Positions 49,074 to 57,988 of a DNA stretch of 64,000 bases are shown in pieces (the first letter of the stretch is position 1; the number at the start of each line of letters is the position of its first letter). The translations under genes were made by a program, and so were the position numbers. Location: assembly GCA_044353855.1 (NCBI GenBank), contig JBILBF010000001.1:744001-808000 (forward strand). The letters run 5' to 3'. A model generated the notes under the pieces. The model saw nothing but the letters and a program-made list of their open reading frames with translations. It was not told where the DNA came from and ran no database searches. Source of the DNA: UKL13-3 sp044353855. Lineage in GTDB: Bacteria > Bacteroidota > Bacteroidia > UKL13-3.

Positions 49074-50147
49074 ATGGCAAAAATTAAGTTTAACAACACT
49101 AACCCCGAATTTTTTAACACCCTTAAAACGCGAGTTAACTCATACTTTGAAGATAAAAGTATAAAAGAAACGGGTAACTTTAAATTGTACGCTAAAACAA
49201 TTATTTTAATAACATCCTTGGTTTTATCGTATGCATGGTTGGTAATTTTTACTCCAGCATCTACTTTATTAGCCGTTGCGTTATGTATTGTAATGGGTAT
49301 TATTGTAGCATCCATTGGTTTTAATGTAATGCACGATGGTGCGCATGGCAGTTACTCTTCCCGCAAATGGGTAAATAAATTTATGGGTTTTAGCTTAAAT
49401 GTGCTTGGCGGTAATGTATATATTTGGAGCCAAAAACATAATATCAATCACCACTCTTATACCAATGTTGAAGGTATGGATGATGATATTGATATCAAAC
49501 CATTTATCCGTGTTCACAGCACACAACCAAAATATTGGTTTCACCGTTTTCAGCATGTTTACAGTTTGTTTTTATACGGTGTAACATATTTATTTTGGGT
49601 GTTTTCAAATGATTTTATCAAGTATTTTTCGGGTAAAATTGCCGAGCATACCAAAATGACCAAAATGAGTACAGGCGAGCATGTTAATTTTTGGTTGTCA
49701 AAAATGTTATATGTAGGTTTATTTATAGTGTTGCCATTTATTTTTGTGGGTATTATTCCTACTATAGTTGGGTATTTAATTATGGCTTATACTGCTGGTT
49801 TAGTTATATCTATTGTATTTCAATTAGCACATGTGGTAGAAGTAGCAGATTTTGTAACGCCTACAAGTGATAACATGAAAATAGAAACTGAATGGGCCAA
49901 ACACCAACTTAATACTACCGTAAATTTTGCAACTAAAAGTAAAAGTATGGGTTGGTTACTAGGTGGTTTAAATTTCCAAGTAGAGCATCATTTGTTCCCA
50001 CGTATTTCGCATGTACATTATCCAGAAATTAACAAGATTGTGAAACAAACATGTGCTGAGTTTGGCATTATGTACAAAGAATTTCCAACAGTATTAACTG
50101 CAATCCGTTCGCACTTGTTGCATTTACGTGCAGCGGGTGTAGCTTAA
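49074..50147 (+). CDS. Acyl-lipid/acyl-CoA fatty acid desaturase
   Basis: This 357-residue membrane di-iron desaturase shows the three histidine boxes: HDGAH (87-91), HNINHH (122-127) and QVEHH (302-306), plus four membrane helices in two pairs. The QxxHH third box is typical of front-end and linoleoyl-CoA-type desaturases, but the N-terminal cytochrome b5 domain of eukaryotic front-end enzymes is absent. Known role: oxygen-dependent insertion of a double bond into membrane fatty acids. ATG at 49074 chosen over a TTG at 49065. Regiospecificity cannot be read from sequence. Confidence 0.9.
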   Translation: MAKIKFNNTNPEFFNTLKTRVNSYFEDKSIKETGNFKLYAKTIILITSLVLSYAWLVIFTPASTLLAVALCIVMGIIVASIGFNVMHDGAHGSYSSRKWVNKFMGFSLNVLGGNVYIWSQKHNINHHSYTNVEGMDDDIDIKPFIRVHSTQPKYWFHRFQHVYSLFLYGVTYLFWVFSNDFIKYFSGKIAEHTKMTKMSTGEHVNFWLSKMLYVGLFIVLPFIFVGIIPTIVGYLIMAYTAGLVISIVFQLAHVVEVADFVTPTSDNMKIETEWAKHQLNTTVNFATKSKSMGWLLGGLNFQVEHHLFPRISHVHYPEINKIVKQTCAEFGIMYKEFPTVLTAIRSHLLHLRAAGVA

Positions 50148-50167
50148 TAAAATAGTTTTTACCAATT

Positions 50168-50204
50168 AAAAGGATTCTTACAATATTGTGGGAATCCTTT
50201 TTTT
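50168..50204 (+). terminator. Terminator after the desaturase gene
   Basis: The stem AAAGGATTC/GAATCCTTT with a ~14-base loop and a T run begins 20 bases past the stop codon. Between it and the groEL terminator (about 180 bases) is AT-rich DNA with no feature that I can support. Confidence 0.75.
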
Positions 50205-50384
50205 ATGTTTGACAACGACTAATTATACTTAAACTCTTTTCGATCTAACACTTTGGAACCTTAGTCGAACTTGATGTTAATTATATTGTAATAATCTCAT
50301 ATTTATTTTATTTACTTTATATAAAATAGCGTAAAATTTATTTTCAAATGTTCGTTGTATAAATTACTTGGAGTAATAAAATAA

Positions 50385-50421
50385 CAAAAAACCCGAACCT
50401 CAACAAAGAGATTCGGGTTTT
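50385..50421 (-). terminator. Terminator of groES-groEL
   Basis: On the minus strand AAACCCGAA and TTCGGGTTT pair around a 14-base loop, followed by a T-rich run. It lies about 60 bases beyond the groEL stop; between them a mini-repeat (CTATCGACTATTAACTATCGAC region, 50453-50474) is found. Confidence 0.75.
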
Positions 50422-50480
50422 ACAAATAGTTACGATAGTCAAAAGCAATGATCTATCGACTATTAACTATCGACTTCACC

Positions 50481-52118
50481 TTAGTACATTCCATCCATTC
50501 CACCTGGCATACCGCCTGGCATTCCTCCAGGAGCAGCTGGTTCTTTTTCTTCAGCTAAAATGCACTCAGTAGTTAGCATCATACCTGCAACTGATGCAGC
50601 ATTTTGCAACGCAACACGACTTACTTTAGTAGGGTCAATTACACCAGCACCAATTAGGTTTTCATATACTTCGGTACGTGCATTGTAACCAAAATCTGCT
50701 TTTCCTTCACGTACTTTATTGACTACTACACTTCCTTCGCCACCTGCATTTGCTACAATTTGGCGTAAGGGTTCTTCAACGGCTCTGCGTATAATTTGAA
50801 TACCTGTATTTTCGTCTTCGTTAACACCTTTAAGAGATTCAAGAGATTCAATTGCACGGATATAAGCTACACCTCCACCAGCAACAATACCTTCTTCAAC
50901 AGCGGCACGTGTTGCATGTAATGCATCGTCTACACGGTCTTTTTTCTCTTTCATTTCTACTTCGGTAGCTGCGCCAATGTATAATACTGCAACACCACCA
51001 GCCAATTTAGCTAAACGTTCTTGCAATTTTTCTTTATCGTAGTCAGAAGTGGTGTTTTCCATTTGTGACTTAATTTGAGAAACACGGGTTTTAATATCTT
51101 CCGATTTTCCAGCACCATTAATGATGGTTGTATTGTCTTTATCAATGGTGATTTTTTCTGCTCTTCCTAAATAGGTTAAGTCAGCATTTTCCAATTTAAA
51201 ACCACGCTCTTCGCTAATTACAGTTCCACCGGTAAGGATGGCAATATCTTCCAACATTGCTTTTCTTCTATCGCCAAAACCTGGAGCTTTAACAGCAGCA
51301 ATTTTTAAGGCGCCACGAATTTTATTTACCACCAATGTAGCTAAAGCTTCACCTTCTACATCTTCGGCAATAATCAATAATGGTTTTCCTGTTTGCACTA
51401 CCAATTCCAATACTGGAAGTAGTTCCTTCATGTTGCTTACTTTTTTATCGTAAATCAAAATGTAAGGTGTTTCCAATTCTGCTTCCATTTTATCAGCATT
51501 GGTTACAAAGTATGGCGATAAATAACCGCGGTCAAATTGCATACCTTCTACAGTTTTAACTTCTGTTTCGGTACCTTTTGCTTCTTCCACAGTAATAACA
51601 CCTTCTTTACCTACTTTAGCCATTGCATCGGCAATCAACGTACCAATTACATCATCATTATTAGCCGATATGGTTGCAATTTGTTGGATTTTTTTATTGT
51701 CATCACCCACTTTTTGCGATTGTTTTTCTAGGTTTTTAATAATGGCTTCAACAGCTTTATCAATTCCTCTTTTCAAATCCATTGGATTAGCACCTGCTGC
51801 TACATTTTTTAAGCCTGCAGTTACAATTGCCTGAGCCAAAACAGTTGCAGTTGTAGTTCCATCACCTGCTTGATCAGCTGTTTTTGATGCTACTTCTTTC
51901 ACCATTTGTGCACCCATATTTTCAATAGGATCTTTTAGTTCAATTTCTTTTGCTACCGTAACACCATCTTTGGTAATGGTAGGTGAGCCAAATTTTTTGT
52001 CAATAACTACATTACGACCTTTAGGGCCAAGTGTTACTTTTACTGCATTTGCCAATGCATCTACTCCGCGTTTTAAGCCCTCACGAGCATCTACGCCATA
52101 TTGAATTCTTTTTGCCAT
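50481..52118 (-). CDS. groEL: Chaperonin GroEL (Hsp60)
   Basis: GroEL forms the double-ring ATP-driven folding chamber with GroES. Seen: the N-terminal KRIQYGVDAREGLKRG start, TLGPKGRNVVIDK, the ATP-binding GDGTTTATVLA, the C-terminal AAVEEGIVAGGG, and a GGMPGGMPGGM tail. 545 residues, full length. ATG start. A 127-base gap containing short GGCTATTGGC-like repeats separates it from groES, longer than the tight spacing in many operons, but no terminator is seen in it. Confidence 0.98.
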   Translation of the reverse strand: MAKRIQYGVDAREGLKRGVDALANAVKVTLGPKGRNVVIDKKFGSPTITKDGVTVAKEIELKDPIENMGAQMVKEVASKTADQAGDGTTTATVLAQAIVTAGLKNVAAGANPMDLKRGIDKAVEAIIKNLEKQSQKVGDDNKKIQQIATISANNDDVIGTLIADAMAKVGKEGVITVEEAKGTETEVKTVEGMQFDRGYLSPYFVTNADKMEAELETPYILIYDKKVSNMKELLPVLELVVQTGKPLLIIAEDVEGEALATLVVNKIRGALKIAAVKAPGFGDRRKAMLEDIAILTGGTVISEERGFKLENADLTYLGRAEKITIDKDNTTIINGAGKSEDIKTRVSQIKSQMENTTSDYDKEKLQERLAKLAGGVAVLYIGAATEVEMKEKKDRVDDALHATRAAVEEGIVAGGGVAYIRAIESLESLKGVNEDENTGIQIIRRAVEEPLRQIVANAGGEGSVVVNKVREGKADFGYNARTEVYENLIGAGVIDPTKVSRVALQNAASVAGMMLTTECILAEEKEPAAPGGMPGGMPGGMDGMY

Positions 52119-52245
52119 AATTTGTTGTTTTTTGTGCCGATGGCTATTGGCTATTGGCCTTTAGCTGTTGGCTATTTTTTTTATGAGATTTATGTTTTAG
52201 CGAAATTGTAACTAAAGGCCGAAGGCTAATAGTTAATGCTTCTTA

Positions 52246-52521
52246 TTAAACGATTGCGAAAATATCGGATTCACGCATGATAAGGTAATCCTTTCCATCA
52301 ACCGTGATTTCTGTTCCTGCATATTTGCCATATAAAACGGTATCACCAGCTTTAACAGTCATTGGCTCATCTTTTTTGCCTTCACCTGCGGCTACTACTA
52401 TTCCTCTTTGTGGTTTTTCTTTTGCAGTATCAGGGATAAATAATCCTGAAGCTGTTTTTTCTTCTGCTGCAGCGGGTTCTATTAGAACTCTATCTGCTAA
52501 TGGTTTTAAGCTAACTGACAT
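52246..52521 (-). CDS. groES: Co-chaperonin GroES (Hsp10)
   Basis: This 91-residue lid of the GroEL chamber has the family pattern LKPLADRVLIEPAAAEEKT at the N-terminus, a mobile loop (ASGLFIPDTAKEKPQRG, about 25-41) with the GroEL-contacting hydrophobic triplet LFI, and GDTVLYGKYAGTEI. ATG start. Upstream is a ~207-base divergent region shared with the sigma factor gene; I could not identify a CIRCE element or a convincing -33/-7 pair on this strand. Confidence 0.97.
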   Translation of the reverse strand: MSVSLKPLADRVLIEPAAAEEKTASGLFIPDTAKEKPQRGIVVAAGEGKKDEPMTVKAGDTVLYGKYAGTEITVDGKDYLIMRESDIFAIV

Positions 52522-52685
52522 AAATAGTTGATATTATTTTGTTTGTTTAAAATTGAATACTTTTCCTTTATCATAATTAATGCCACCACCAAATGTGTGA
52601 CAGTTTTTCATTTTTTCGACTTGTTTTTAAAAAGGATGCTGTCAGAAGTACTTTTTATAGTAAAATTAACTGCCATACAACCTAT

Positions 52686-52693
52686 TAGTTTTG
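52686..52693 (+). promoter_or_regulatory. Candidate -7 box for the ECF sigma factor gene
   Basis: TAGTTTTG exactly fits TAnnTTTG, about 36 bases before the GTG start. No clear TTG lies at the expected -33 distance, so this may be a weak or activator-dependent promoter, or one read by the ECF factor itself. Confidence 0.4.
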
Positions 52694-52728
52694 TATCTTG
52701 ACTCCTATTATATTGAACAATTAAATTC

Positions 52729-53289
52729 GTGGTATACCTAGAAAAACAAATTATTCAAGAATGTATTGATGGCAAACGCTTATCTCAAAAGTGTTTGTAC
52801 ACCCATTTTGCGGGTAAGATGCTTGGAGTGTGTATGCGTTATGCTAAGGATAGAGCCGAGGCGGAAGACATATTGCAAGAAGGTTTCATCAAAATATTTA
52901 ACAATATTTCTAAGTTTAAACATGAAGGAAGTTTTGAAGGATGGGTTCGTAGAATTATGATTTTTACTGCAATCAATTGGTTTAAACACCGCAGTCGAAA
53001 GTTTCAAGAAGATTTAGATACTTTTGGTTATGATGCTGCTTTTGAAGATGATATAGTTGGAAAAATTGCTGCTAAAGAAATAATTGCCCTTGTTCAACAA
53101 ATGCCAGATGGCTATAGGATGGTTTTTAATTTATATGCTATTGAAGGATATACGCATCGCGAAATAGCTGAAATGATGGGTATTGCCGAAGGAACTTCTA
53201 AATCACAATACTCAAGAGCTAAACAATTTATGCAATTAGCTTTGGCCAAACATTATCAAATATTAAATGAACCTTTTCAAGAAACATAA
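52729..53289 (+). CDS. ECF-type RNA polymerase sigma-70 factor
   Basis: This 186-residue protein has sigma region 2 (about 18-90, with YAKDRAEAEDILQEGFIKIF as the core-binding/-10 part) and region 4 (about 115-175, with EGYTHREIAEMMGIAEGTSKSQYSRAK as the HTH). Known: ECF factors redirect RNA polymerase and are usually held by an anti-sigma factor encoded next door. Here the next gene overlaps the last 23 bases and has the architecture of a trans-envelope anti-sigma factor. GTG start; no ATG is nearby. Confidence 0.92.
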   Translation: MVYLEKQIIQECIDGKRLSQKCLYTHFAGKMLGVCMRYAKDRAEAEDILQEGFIKIFNNISKFKHEGSFEGWVRRIMIFTAINWFKHRSRKFQEDLDTFGYDAAFEDDIVGKIAAKEIIALVQQMPDGYRMVFNLYAIEGYTHREIAEMMGIAEGTSKSQYSRAKQFMQLALAKHYQILNEPFQET

Positions 53290-54850
53290 AAAATTTGAAG
53301 AACAACTGCAAAAACAGTTTGATGATATGGAAGTTAAACCTTCTTTATCATTGTGGGAACGTATTGATTCTGGTTTAGGTCAAAATGATTTTGAATTAGG
53401 AATACAAAACAGGGTAGAAAATTTTGAACAATTACCATCTCCTAAAAATTGGGAAAAAATAGCAGCTGAACTACCTGCTGAAAAAGTTAATATTCGTTTT
53501 TTAAGATATTATTTTATGGCTGTTGTTGCTATATTATTTGCATCTGGAATGTATGTTGTAAATAAGATTGACCAAATTAGGGAAAAGGAACAAATTAGTT
53601 TGGTACTAGAAACAAGGACTACCAATCAAAATTCAGACAATAGCAACATACAACAAAGAGGTTCAAACATTAAACCTACTGAAAATATCGAATTGCAAAT
53701 TCAATCATCTAAAAATCAGCCAAGTTTAAACCATTTAAATAAAGCTGATACTGCTACAGCTAATCAAAGAAGCATCGTTTCATCAACTCCAGTTTCCAAT
53801 GCAATTACTAAAAAATATAAAGGTTCCAAAATTAAACTAGCAACTTCCGAATCAATCGTTAAAATTGATGAACTGCCCTCTCACATATTGGCAAATACTG
53901 TAATTAATTCCACTACAACAAAATCTACAACAAATCCAATATTCGATAATTTTTTAAGAGAATCAACCGAACATCAGGATTCAAATAATAATTTGCAAAC
54001 ATCAAAAAATAGTAACGATTCCAATTTTGTTTTATTCAGCGAACAAACCAAATCTATCAATAAGCCTCGTGAAGTAATTCAATTGAAGCCAGATTCAACT
54101 TTGTTGGTTCAACAAATTGCCTCATCAAACGAACAGCCAAATCAAAATGAACCATCACCATTTTCAATTAGTTTATTTGTAGGTCTACATTTAAGTTATA
54201 CCACTTATTCTTCTCCTAACGGATCTATGTTAAACTTTGATCAAAATATTGCTTTTCGCAAACAACTAGAACGCCCAGCTATTGATTGGGTAGGAGGTTT
54301 TATGGTGGATTATAGATTAACTAAAAAATGGATGTTATCAAGTGGTTTGATGATGGTAAATTTTAATCAAAAATTTGATTATGATGTTACTCCAGCAACT
54401 TCTCCTGCAAATCCCAATGAAATTGGAGCTCCAATTTCAAGTCCTCAAGATTCAATATTAATAGGAAATCAATACAGCAATCGAATAAGATACACGTGGA
54501 CTGAAATACCCTTATATTTAAATTATAAAGTTAAAAATGCAGTTCGATGGGATTTTGATTTACAAGGAGGAATAAGTTATGCTTTTATCAATACAATTGA
54601 TGGTGGTATGGTTTCTTATGATAATAAAGGTGTGCTTATTTTACGCGATAAAGAATCATTTCCACAAATAAGCAATGCGGTATTTATAACAGCTATGCCA
54701 CAGTTGAGTTATAAATTTGGACAGGCTGTTTCAGTTGGTATTGTTCCCACTGTAAAATACAGTCTCAATTCAATTATTGGTAATGACCGTTGGATACAGC
54801 AACATCCTTATTTTATTGGTATTAATATTTGTTTGCGGAAACGTTTCTGA
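53267..54850 (+). CDS. Putative dual-membrane-spanning anti-sigma factor with C-terminal barrel
   Basis: Seen in order: a 77-residue N-terminal cytoplasmic-type head with two similar helices (LSLWERIDSGL about 27-37 and PSPKNWEKIAAEL about 57-69), one membrane helix (about 78-98), a ~195-residue Ser/Asn/Gln/Thr-rich linker without predicted fold, and a ~230-residue beta-rich domain (about 297-527) resembling PorT/OmpA-like outer-membrane barrels and ending in Phe. Known: a group of such proteins (dual membrane-spanning anti-sigma factors) has been reported in Bacteroides. Inference: the head binds the overlapping ECF factor while the barrel senses the outer membrane. ATG start overlapping the sigma gene by 23 bases. 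Confidence 0.75.
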   Translation: MNLFKKHKKFEEQLQKQFDDMEVKPSLSLWERIDSGLGQNDFELGIQNRVENFEQLPSPKNWEKIAAELPAEKVNIRFLRYYFMAVVAILFASGMYVVNKIDQIREKEQISLVLETRTTNQNSDNSNIQQRGSNIKPTENIELQIQSSKNQPSLNHLNKADTATANQRSIVSSTPVSNAITKKYKGSKIKLATSESIVKIDELPSHILANTVINSTTTKSTTNPIFDNFLRESTEHQDSNNNLQTSKNSNDSNFVLFSEQTKSINKPREVIQLKPDSTLLVQQIASSNEQPNQNEPSPFSISLFVGLHLSYTTYSSPNGSMLNFDQNIAFRKQLERPAIDWVGGFMVDYRLTKKWMLSSGLMMVNFNQKFDYDVTPATSPANPNEIGAPISSPQDSILIGNQYSNRIRYTWTEIPLYLNYKVKNAVRWDFDLQGGISYAFINTIDGGMVSYDNKGVLILRDKESFPQISNAVFITAMPQLSYKFGQAVSVGIVPTVKYSLNSIIGNDRWIQQHPYFIGINICLRKRF

Positions 54851-54978
54851 TTTCTCCTTTTCTGTTCTTCCTTAAATAGCTTCTGGGCAAATTAATGTAT
54901 CTTTTTTCGATGTATTTTCTTTGTTTTAATCTGTACGATTCAGCAATAAATCAACTAGAAAAATCATATCATTGCTCC

Positions 54979-56994
54979 ATGCAATTTAATAAAAAATTTT
55001 ATAGCAATGACCAATTGCTTGCTTTATACAAAGGCATGCTTAAGCCTCGTATGATAGAAGATAAAATGCTTATCCTACTACGTCAAGGTCAAGTAAGTAA
55101 ATGGTTTTCGGGTATTGGTCAAGAAGCAATTAGCGTAGGCACTACCATGGCATTAGATGCTGATGAATATATTTTACCTCTTCATCGTAATTTAGGCGTT
55201 TGGACTAGTCGCAATATGCCCTTTGCGAAGTTATTTTCTCAATGGCAAGGTAAAATGAATGGCTATTCAAAAGGTCGTGAACGATCGTTTCATTTTGGAA
55301 CCAATGAACATCATATTGTGGGTATGATTTCGCATTTAGGAGCCATGTTAGGTGTTGCCGATGGAATTGCACTATCGCATAAAATAAAAAAAGAAGAAAA
55401 AATTGCCGTTGTGTTTAGTGGTGATGGTGGTGCAAGTGAAGGTGATTTTCATGAAGCATTAAACACAGCTGCAGTGTGGGAATTACCTGTTATATTTTTA
55501 ATTGAAAACAATGGGTATGGATTATCTACTCCTAGTAACGAACAATTTAGATGTAAAAACTTTATTGATAAAGGAATAGGATATGGTATGCAGGCTATTA
55601 AAATTGATGGTAACAATATACTGGAAGTGTTTGATACCGTTAGGAATTTAGCCATAAGTATGCGTACCAATCCTCGTCCGGTTTTGTTGGAATGTATTAC
55701 TTTTAGAATGCGTGGTCATGAAGAAGCATCTGGAACAAAATATGTACCTAATGAATTGTTTGAAGAGTGGGGTAAAAAAGATCCGATATTGAACTATGAA
55801 CTATTTTTAAAAGAGCAACATATTTTAACAGATGAGATGATTGCTGGTTACCGTGCCGAGTTTAAAAAAGAAATTGACGAAGGCGTTGAAACAGTGCAAG
55901 CCGAGCCTGATGTTATTCCGAATACAGAAATAGAAATGGGAGATGTATTTGCACCCGTAACGCCAATGGAAAGTGCAGCGTTTGGTAATTTACACCATGT
56001 TACAAGTGCTCCCGCTAGTAATGATCAATCGCGTAAAAGACTTGTTGATGCCATAAGTGATGGTCTTCGCCAAAGCATGGAAAAACATGACAACTTGGTT
56101 TTAATGGGTCAAGATATTGGAGCCTATGGTGGAGTGTTTAAAATTACTCAAGGTTTTTTAGAGCAGTTTGGAAAAGATAGGGTACGCAATACACCTTTGT
56201 GTGAAAGTGCTATATTAGGTGCTGCATACGGACTTTCAATTAAAGGTATGAAAGCGATGGTGGAAATGCAATTTGCCGATTTTGTAACGGTTGGGTTTAA
56301 CCAAATTGTCAATAATTTAGCCAAATCATATTACCGTTGGGGGCAAAATGCTGATGTGGTAATACGCATGCCAACAGGAGCAGGTGTTGGTGCCGGTCCT
56401 TTCCATTCTCAAAGTACAGAAGCTTGGTTCTTCCATGTACCAGGGTTAAAAATTGTGTACCCTAGCAATCCTAGTGATGCTAAAGGGTTATTAGCAGCAT
56501 CTATTTCTGATCCCAATCCAGTGTTGTTTTTTGAACATAAAGCATTATATCGAGCAGTTGATTTAGAAGAAGAAGTTTACGATGATTATTATGAATTGGA
56601 AATAGGCAAAGCACGATTGGTAACCCAAGGAAATGAAGTAACAATTATTACTTATGGTGCAGGTGTACATTGGGCTACAAACCATTGTAAGGAAATTGGT
56701 ATTGATGCAGAAATAATAGATTTACGGACCTTATTGCCATGGGATACAGAAGCTGTTGAAAAAAGTGTGCGTAAAACAGGTAAAGCATTTATTTTACATG
56801 AAGATACTTTAACTGGAGGAATAGGAGCAGAGATAGCAGCCCATATTTCACAACACTGTTTTAAGCAATTAGATGCACCCGTAATGCGCAGTGGCAGTTT
56901 GGATTCTCCTGTTCCGTTTAATGTAGCATTGGAGCAACATTTTTTACCTAAAGAAAGGTTTAAAATAGTATTGGATGAATTGTTGAAATTTTAA
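54979..56994 (+). CDS. Fused 2-oxoacid dehydrogenase E1 (alpha+beta)
   Basis: This 671-residue thiamine-diphosphate enzyme joins the E1 alpha and beta chains. Alpha half (about 1-345): HRNLGVW and the ThDP motif GDGGASEGDFHEAL (about 149) ending at ENN. Beta half (about 351-671): GQDIGAYGGVFKIT, EMQFADFVTVGFNQIVNN and PTGAGVGAGPFHSQS. Known: E1 decarboxylates branched-chain 2-oxoacids, pyruvate or 2-oxoglutarate and passes the acyl group to E2 lipoamide; fused versions occur in Bacteroidota and are usually annotated as branched-chain type. Substrate cannot be fixed here; E2 and E3 are not nearby. ATG at 54979 chosen over 54895, since the extra 28 residues look non-coding. Confidence 0.88.
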   Translation: MQFNKKFYSNDQLLALYKGMLKPRMIEDKMLILLRQGQVSKWFSGIGQEAISVGTTMALDADEYILPLHRNLGVWTSRNMPFAKLFSQWQGKMNGYSKGRERSFHFGTNEHHIVGMISHLGAMLGVADGIALSHKIKKEEKIAVVFSGDGGASEGDFHEALNTAAVWELPVIFLIENNGYGLSTPSNEQFRCKNFIDKGIGYGMQAIKIDGNNILEVFDTVRNLAISMRTNPRPVLLECITFRMRGHEEASGTKYVPNELFEEWGKKDPILNYELFLKEQHILTDEMIAGYRAEFKKEIDEGVETVQAEPDVIPNTEIEMGDVFAPVTPMESAAFGNLHHVTSAPASNDQSRKRLVDAISDGLRQSMEKHDNLVLMGQDIGAYGGVFKITQGFLEQFGKDRVRNTPLCESAILGAAYGLSIKGMKAMVEMQFADFVTVGFNQIVNNLAKSYYRWGQNADVVIRMPTGAGVGAGPFHSQSTEAWFFHVPGLKIVYPSNPSDAKGLLAASISDPNPVLFFEHKALYRAVDLEEEVYDDYYELEIGKARLVTQGNEVTIITYGAGVHWATNHCKEIGIDAEIIDLRTLLPWDTEAVEKSVRKTGKAFILHEDTLTGGIGAEIAAHISQHCFKQLDAPVMRSGSLDSPVPFNVALEQHFLPKERFKIVLDELLKF

Positions 56995-57020
56995 TAGCTA
57001 GTTAAAAATAAACGAACACA

Positions 57021-57061
57021 AAAAATCCCGATCCGATGTTCTGCGGGGCGGGATTTTTTTA
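57021..57061. terminator. Bidirectional terminator between E1 and a T9SS gene
   Basis: The pair AAATCCCG/CGGGATTT brackets an 18-base interior that contains a further CCG/CGG pair; A and T runs flank the hairpin, so it can serve both the + strand E1 gene and the convergent T9SS gene. Confidence 0.7.
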
Positions 57062-57079
57062 TAAAGAATTTAAAAGGAT

Positions 57080-57793
57080 TTATTCGGCTTTGGTAAACTG
57101 CTTGGTATACAATTTTCCGTTTTCAGTAAAACGAATAAAATAAACACCATTTTGAAGCTCACTCAAATTTACAGTAGTTGATACATCTGAATGAACAAAA
57201 GTTTTTACTCGTGTTCCAAGTATATTGTATATATCAACGGTTACACTTGTTTTAACAGGAACCTTTATAGTGAGTAAATCTTTTACTGGATTTGGATAAA
57301 AAGAAATAGGTTGTGTCTTGTTTACCTCTTTTACTGCTGTAGTCCATGAATTCGCATTGATAGTAAGTGTATCATTATTTGCAGGATTATTTTTAGCAAA
57401 GATTACTACTTTAACCAATCCATTACCACTTGTTGCATTGTAAAAAAAGTCAGCTTTCATAAAACCATAAGCCCCCTTCTTTAATTTAAAATCAAATGCT
57501 TCGTTTAATTGAGCATCTGTTCTGCAATAATTTGGATCGCAAAAATCAAGTTGCCAAGGATTTGGTTGATCTAAGGTGATAATTTTCCAGGTTAAAATAC
57601 TATCAGCTGCATCAACACTATTATTATTGATACGTGTTTGTAATTCTAAGTTATAATTACCATCTGGATCTACAGCATTAACAGCTCCTTTTGTTAATGT
57701 TCTTGGTACAATTGAAATACTTTGTGATTGTGCTTTAACAGTTAAGGTAAAAATCGAACCGATAAGCAATATATATGTGTATAATTTTATCAT
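57080..57793 (-). CDS. Small T9SS-secreted protein
   Basis: This 237-residue protein has a signal peptide (hydrophobic 5-18, cut near KAQ at 20-22), a middle domain of about 130 residues that I do not recognise (beta-rich, with a CDPNYC cysteine pair near 80), and a C-terminal T9SS type A sorting domain (FYPNPVKDLLTIKV to GKLYTKQFTKAE). Such short cargo proteins often act as surface lipids or enzymes' partners, but nothing here points to a specific role. ATG start; it is divergent from the next Omp28-like T9SS gene. Confidence 0.8.
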   Translation of the reverse strand: MIKLYTYILLIGSIFTLTVKAQSQSISIVPRTLTKGAVNAVDPDGNYNLELQTRINNNSVDAADSILTWKIITLDQPNPWQLDFCDPNYCRTDAQLNEAFDFKLKKGAYGFMKADFFYNATSGNGLVKVVIFAKNNPANNDTLTINANSWTTAVKEVNKTQPISFYPNPVKDLLTIKVPVKTSVTVDIYNILGTRVKTFVHSDVSTTVNLSELQNGVYFIRFTENGKLYTKQFTKAE

Positions 57794-57988
57794 AGTGTGT
57801 TTTTCTATCTAAGCAAATGTAAACTTTTTTGAGAAGTGTATATTTAGTATGATTTTTATCATGCAGAAAAATGCAACTAAATGACATTGATATGAGTGTA
57901 TTTGTTGTTTTTATCAATAGTAAAACATATTTATGCATATACATTATCAAGGCTATTTTAACTAATTATCAACTTAACACATACAACA

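Noticed and set aside
50148..50480. tRNA or small RNA gene in the gap before groEL
   Set aside because: Only two terminators and a mini-repeat are seen; no cloverleaf-like arrangement or TTCGA-type loop could be found.
52119..52245. Independent promoter or regulatory RNA between groES and groEL
   Set aside because: The gap holds short GGCTATTGGC-like repeats but no box pair or hairpin convincing enough to call.
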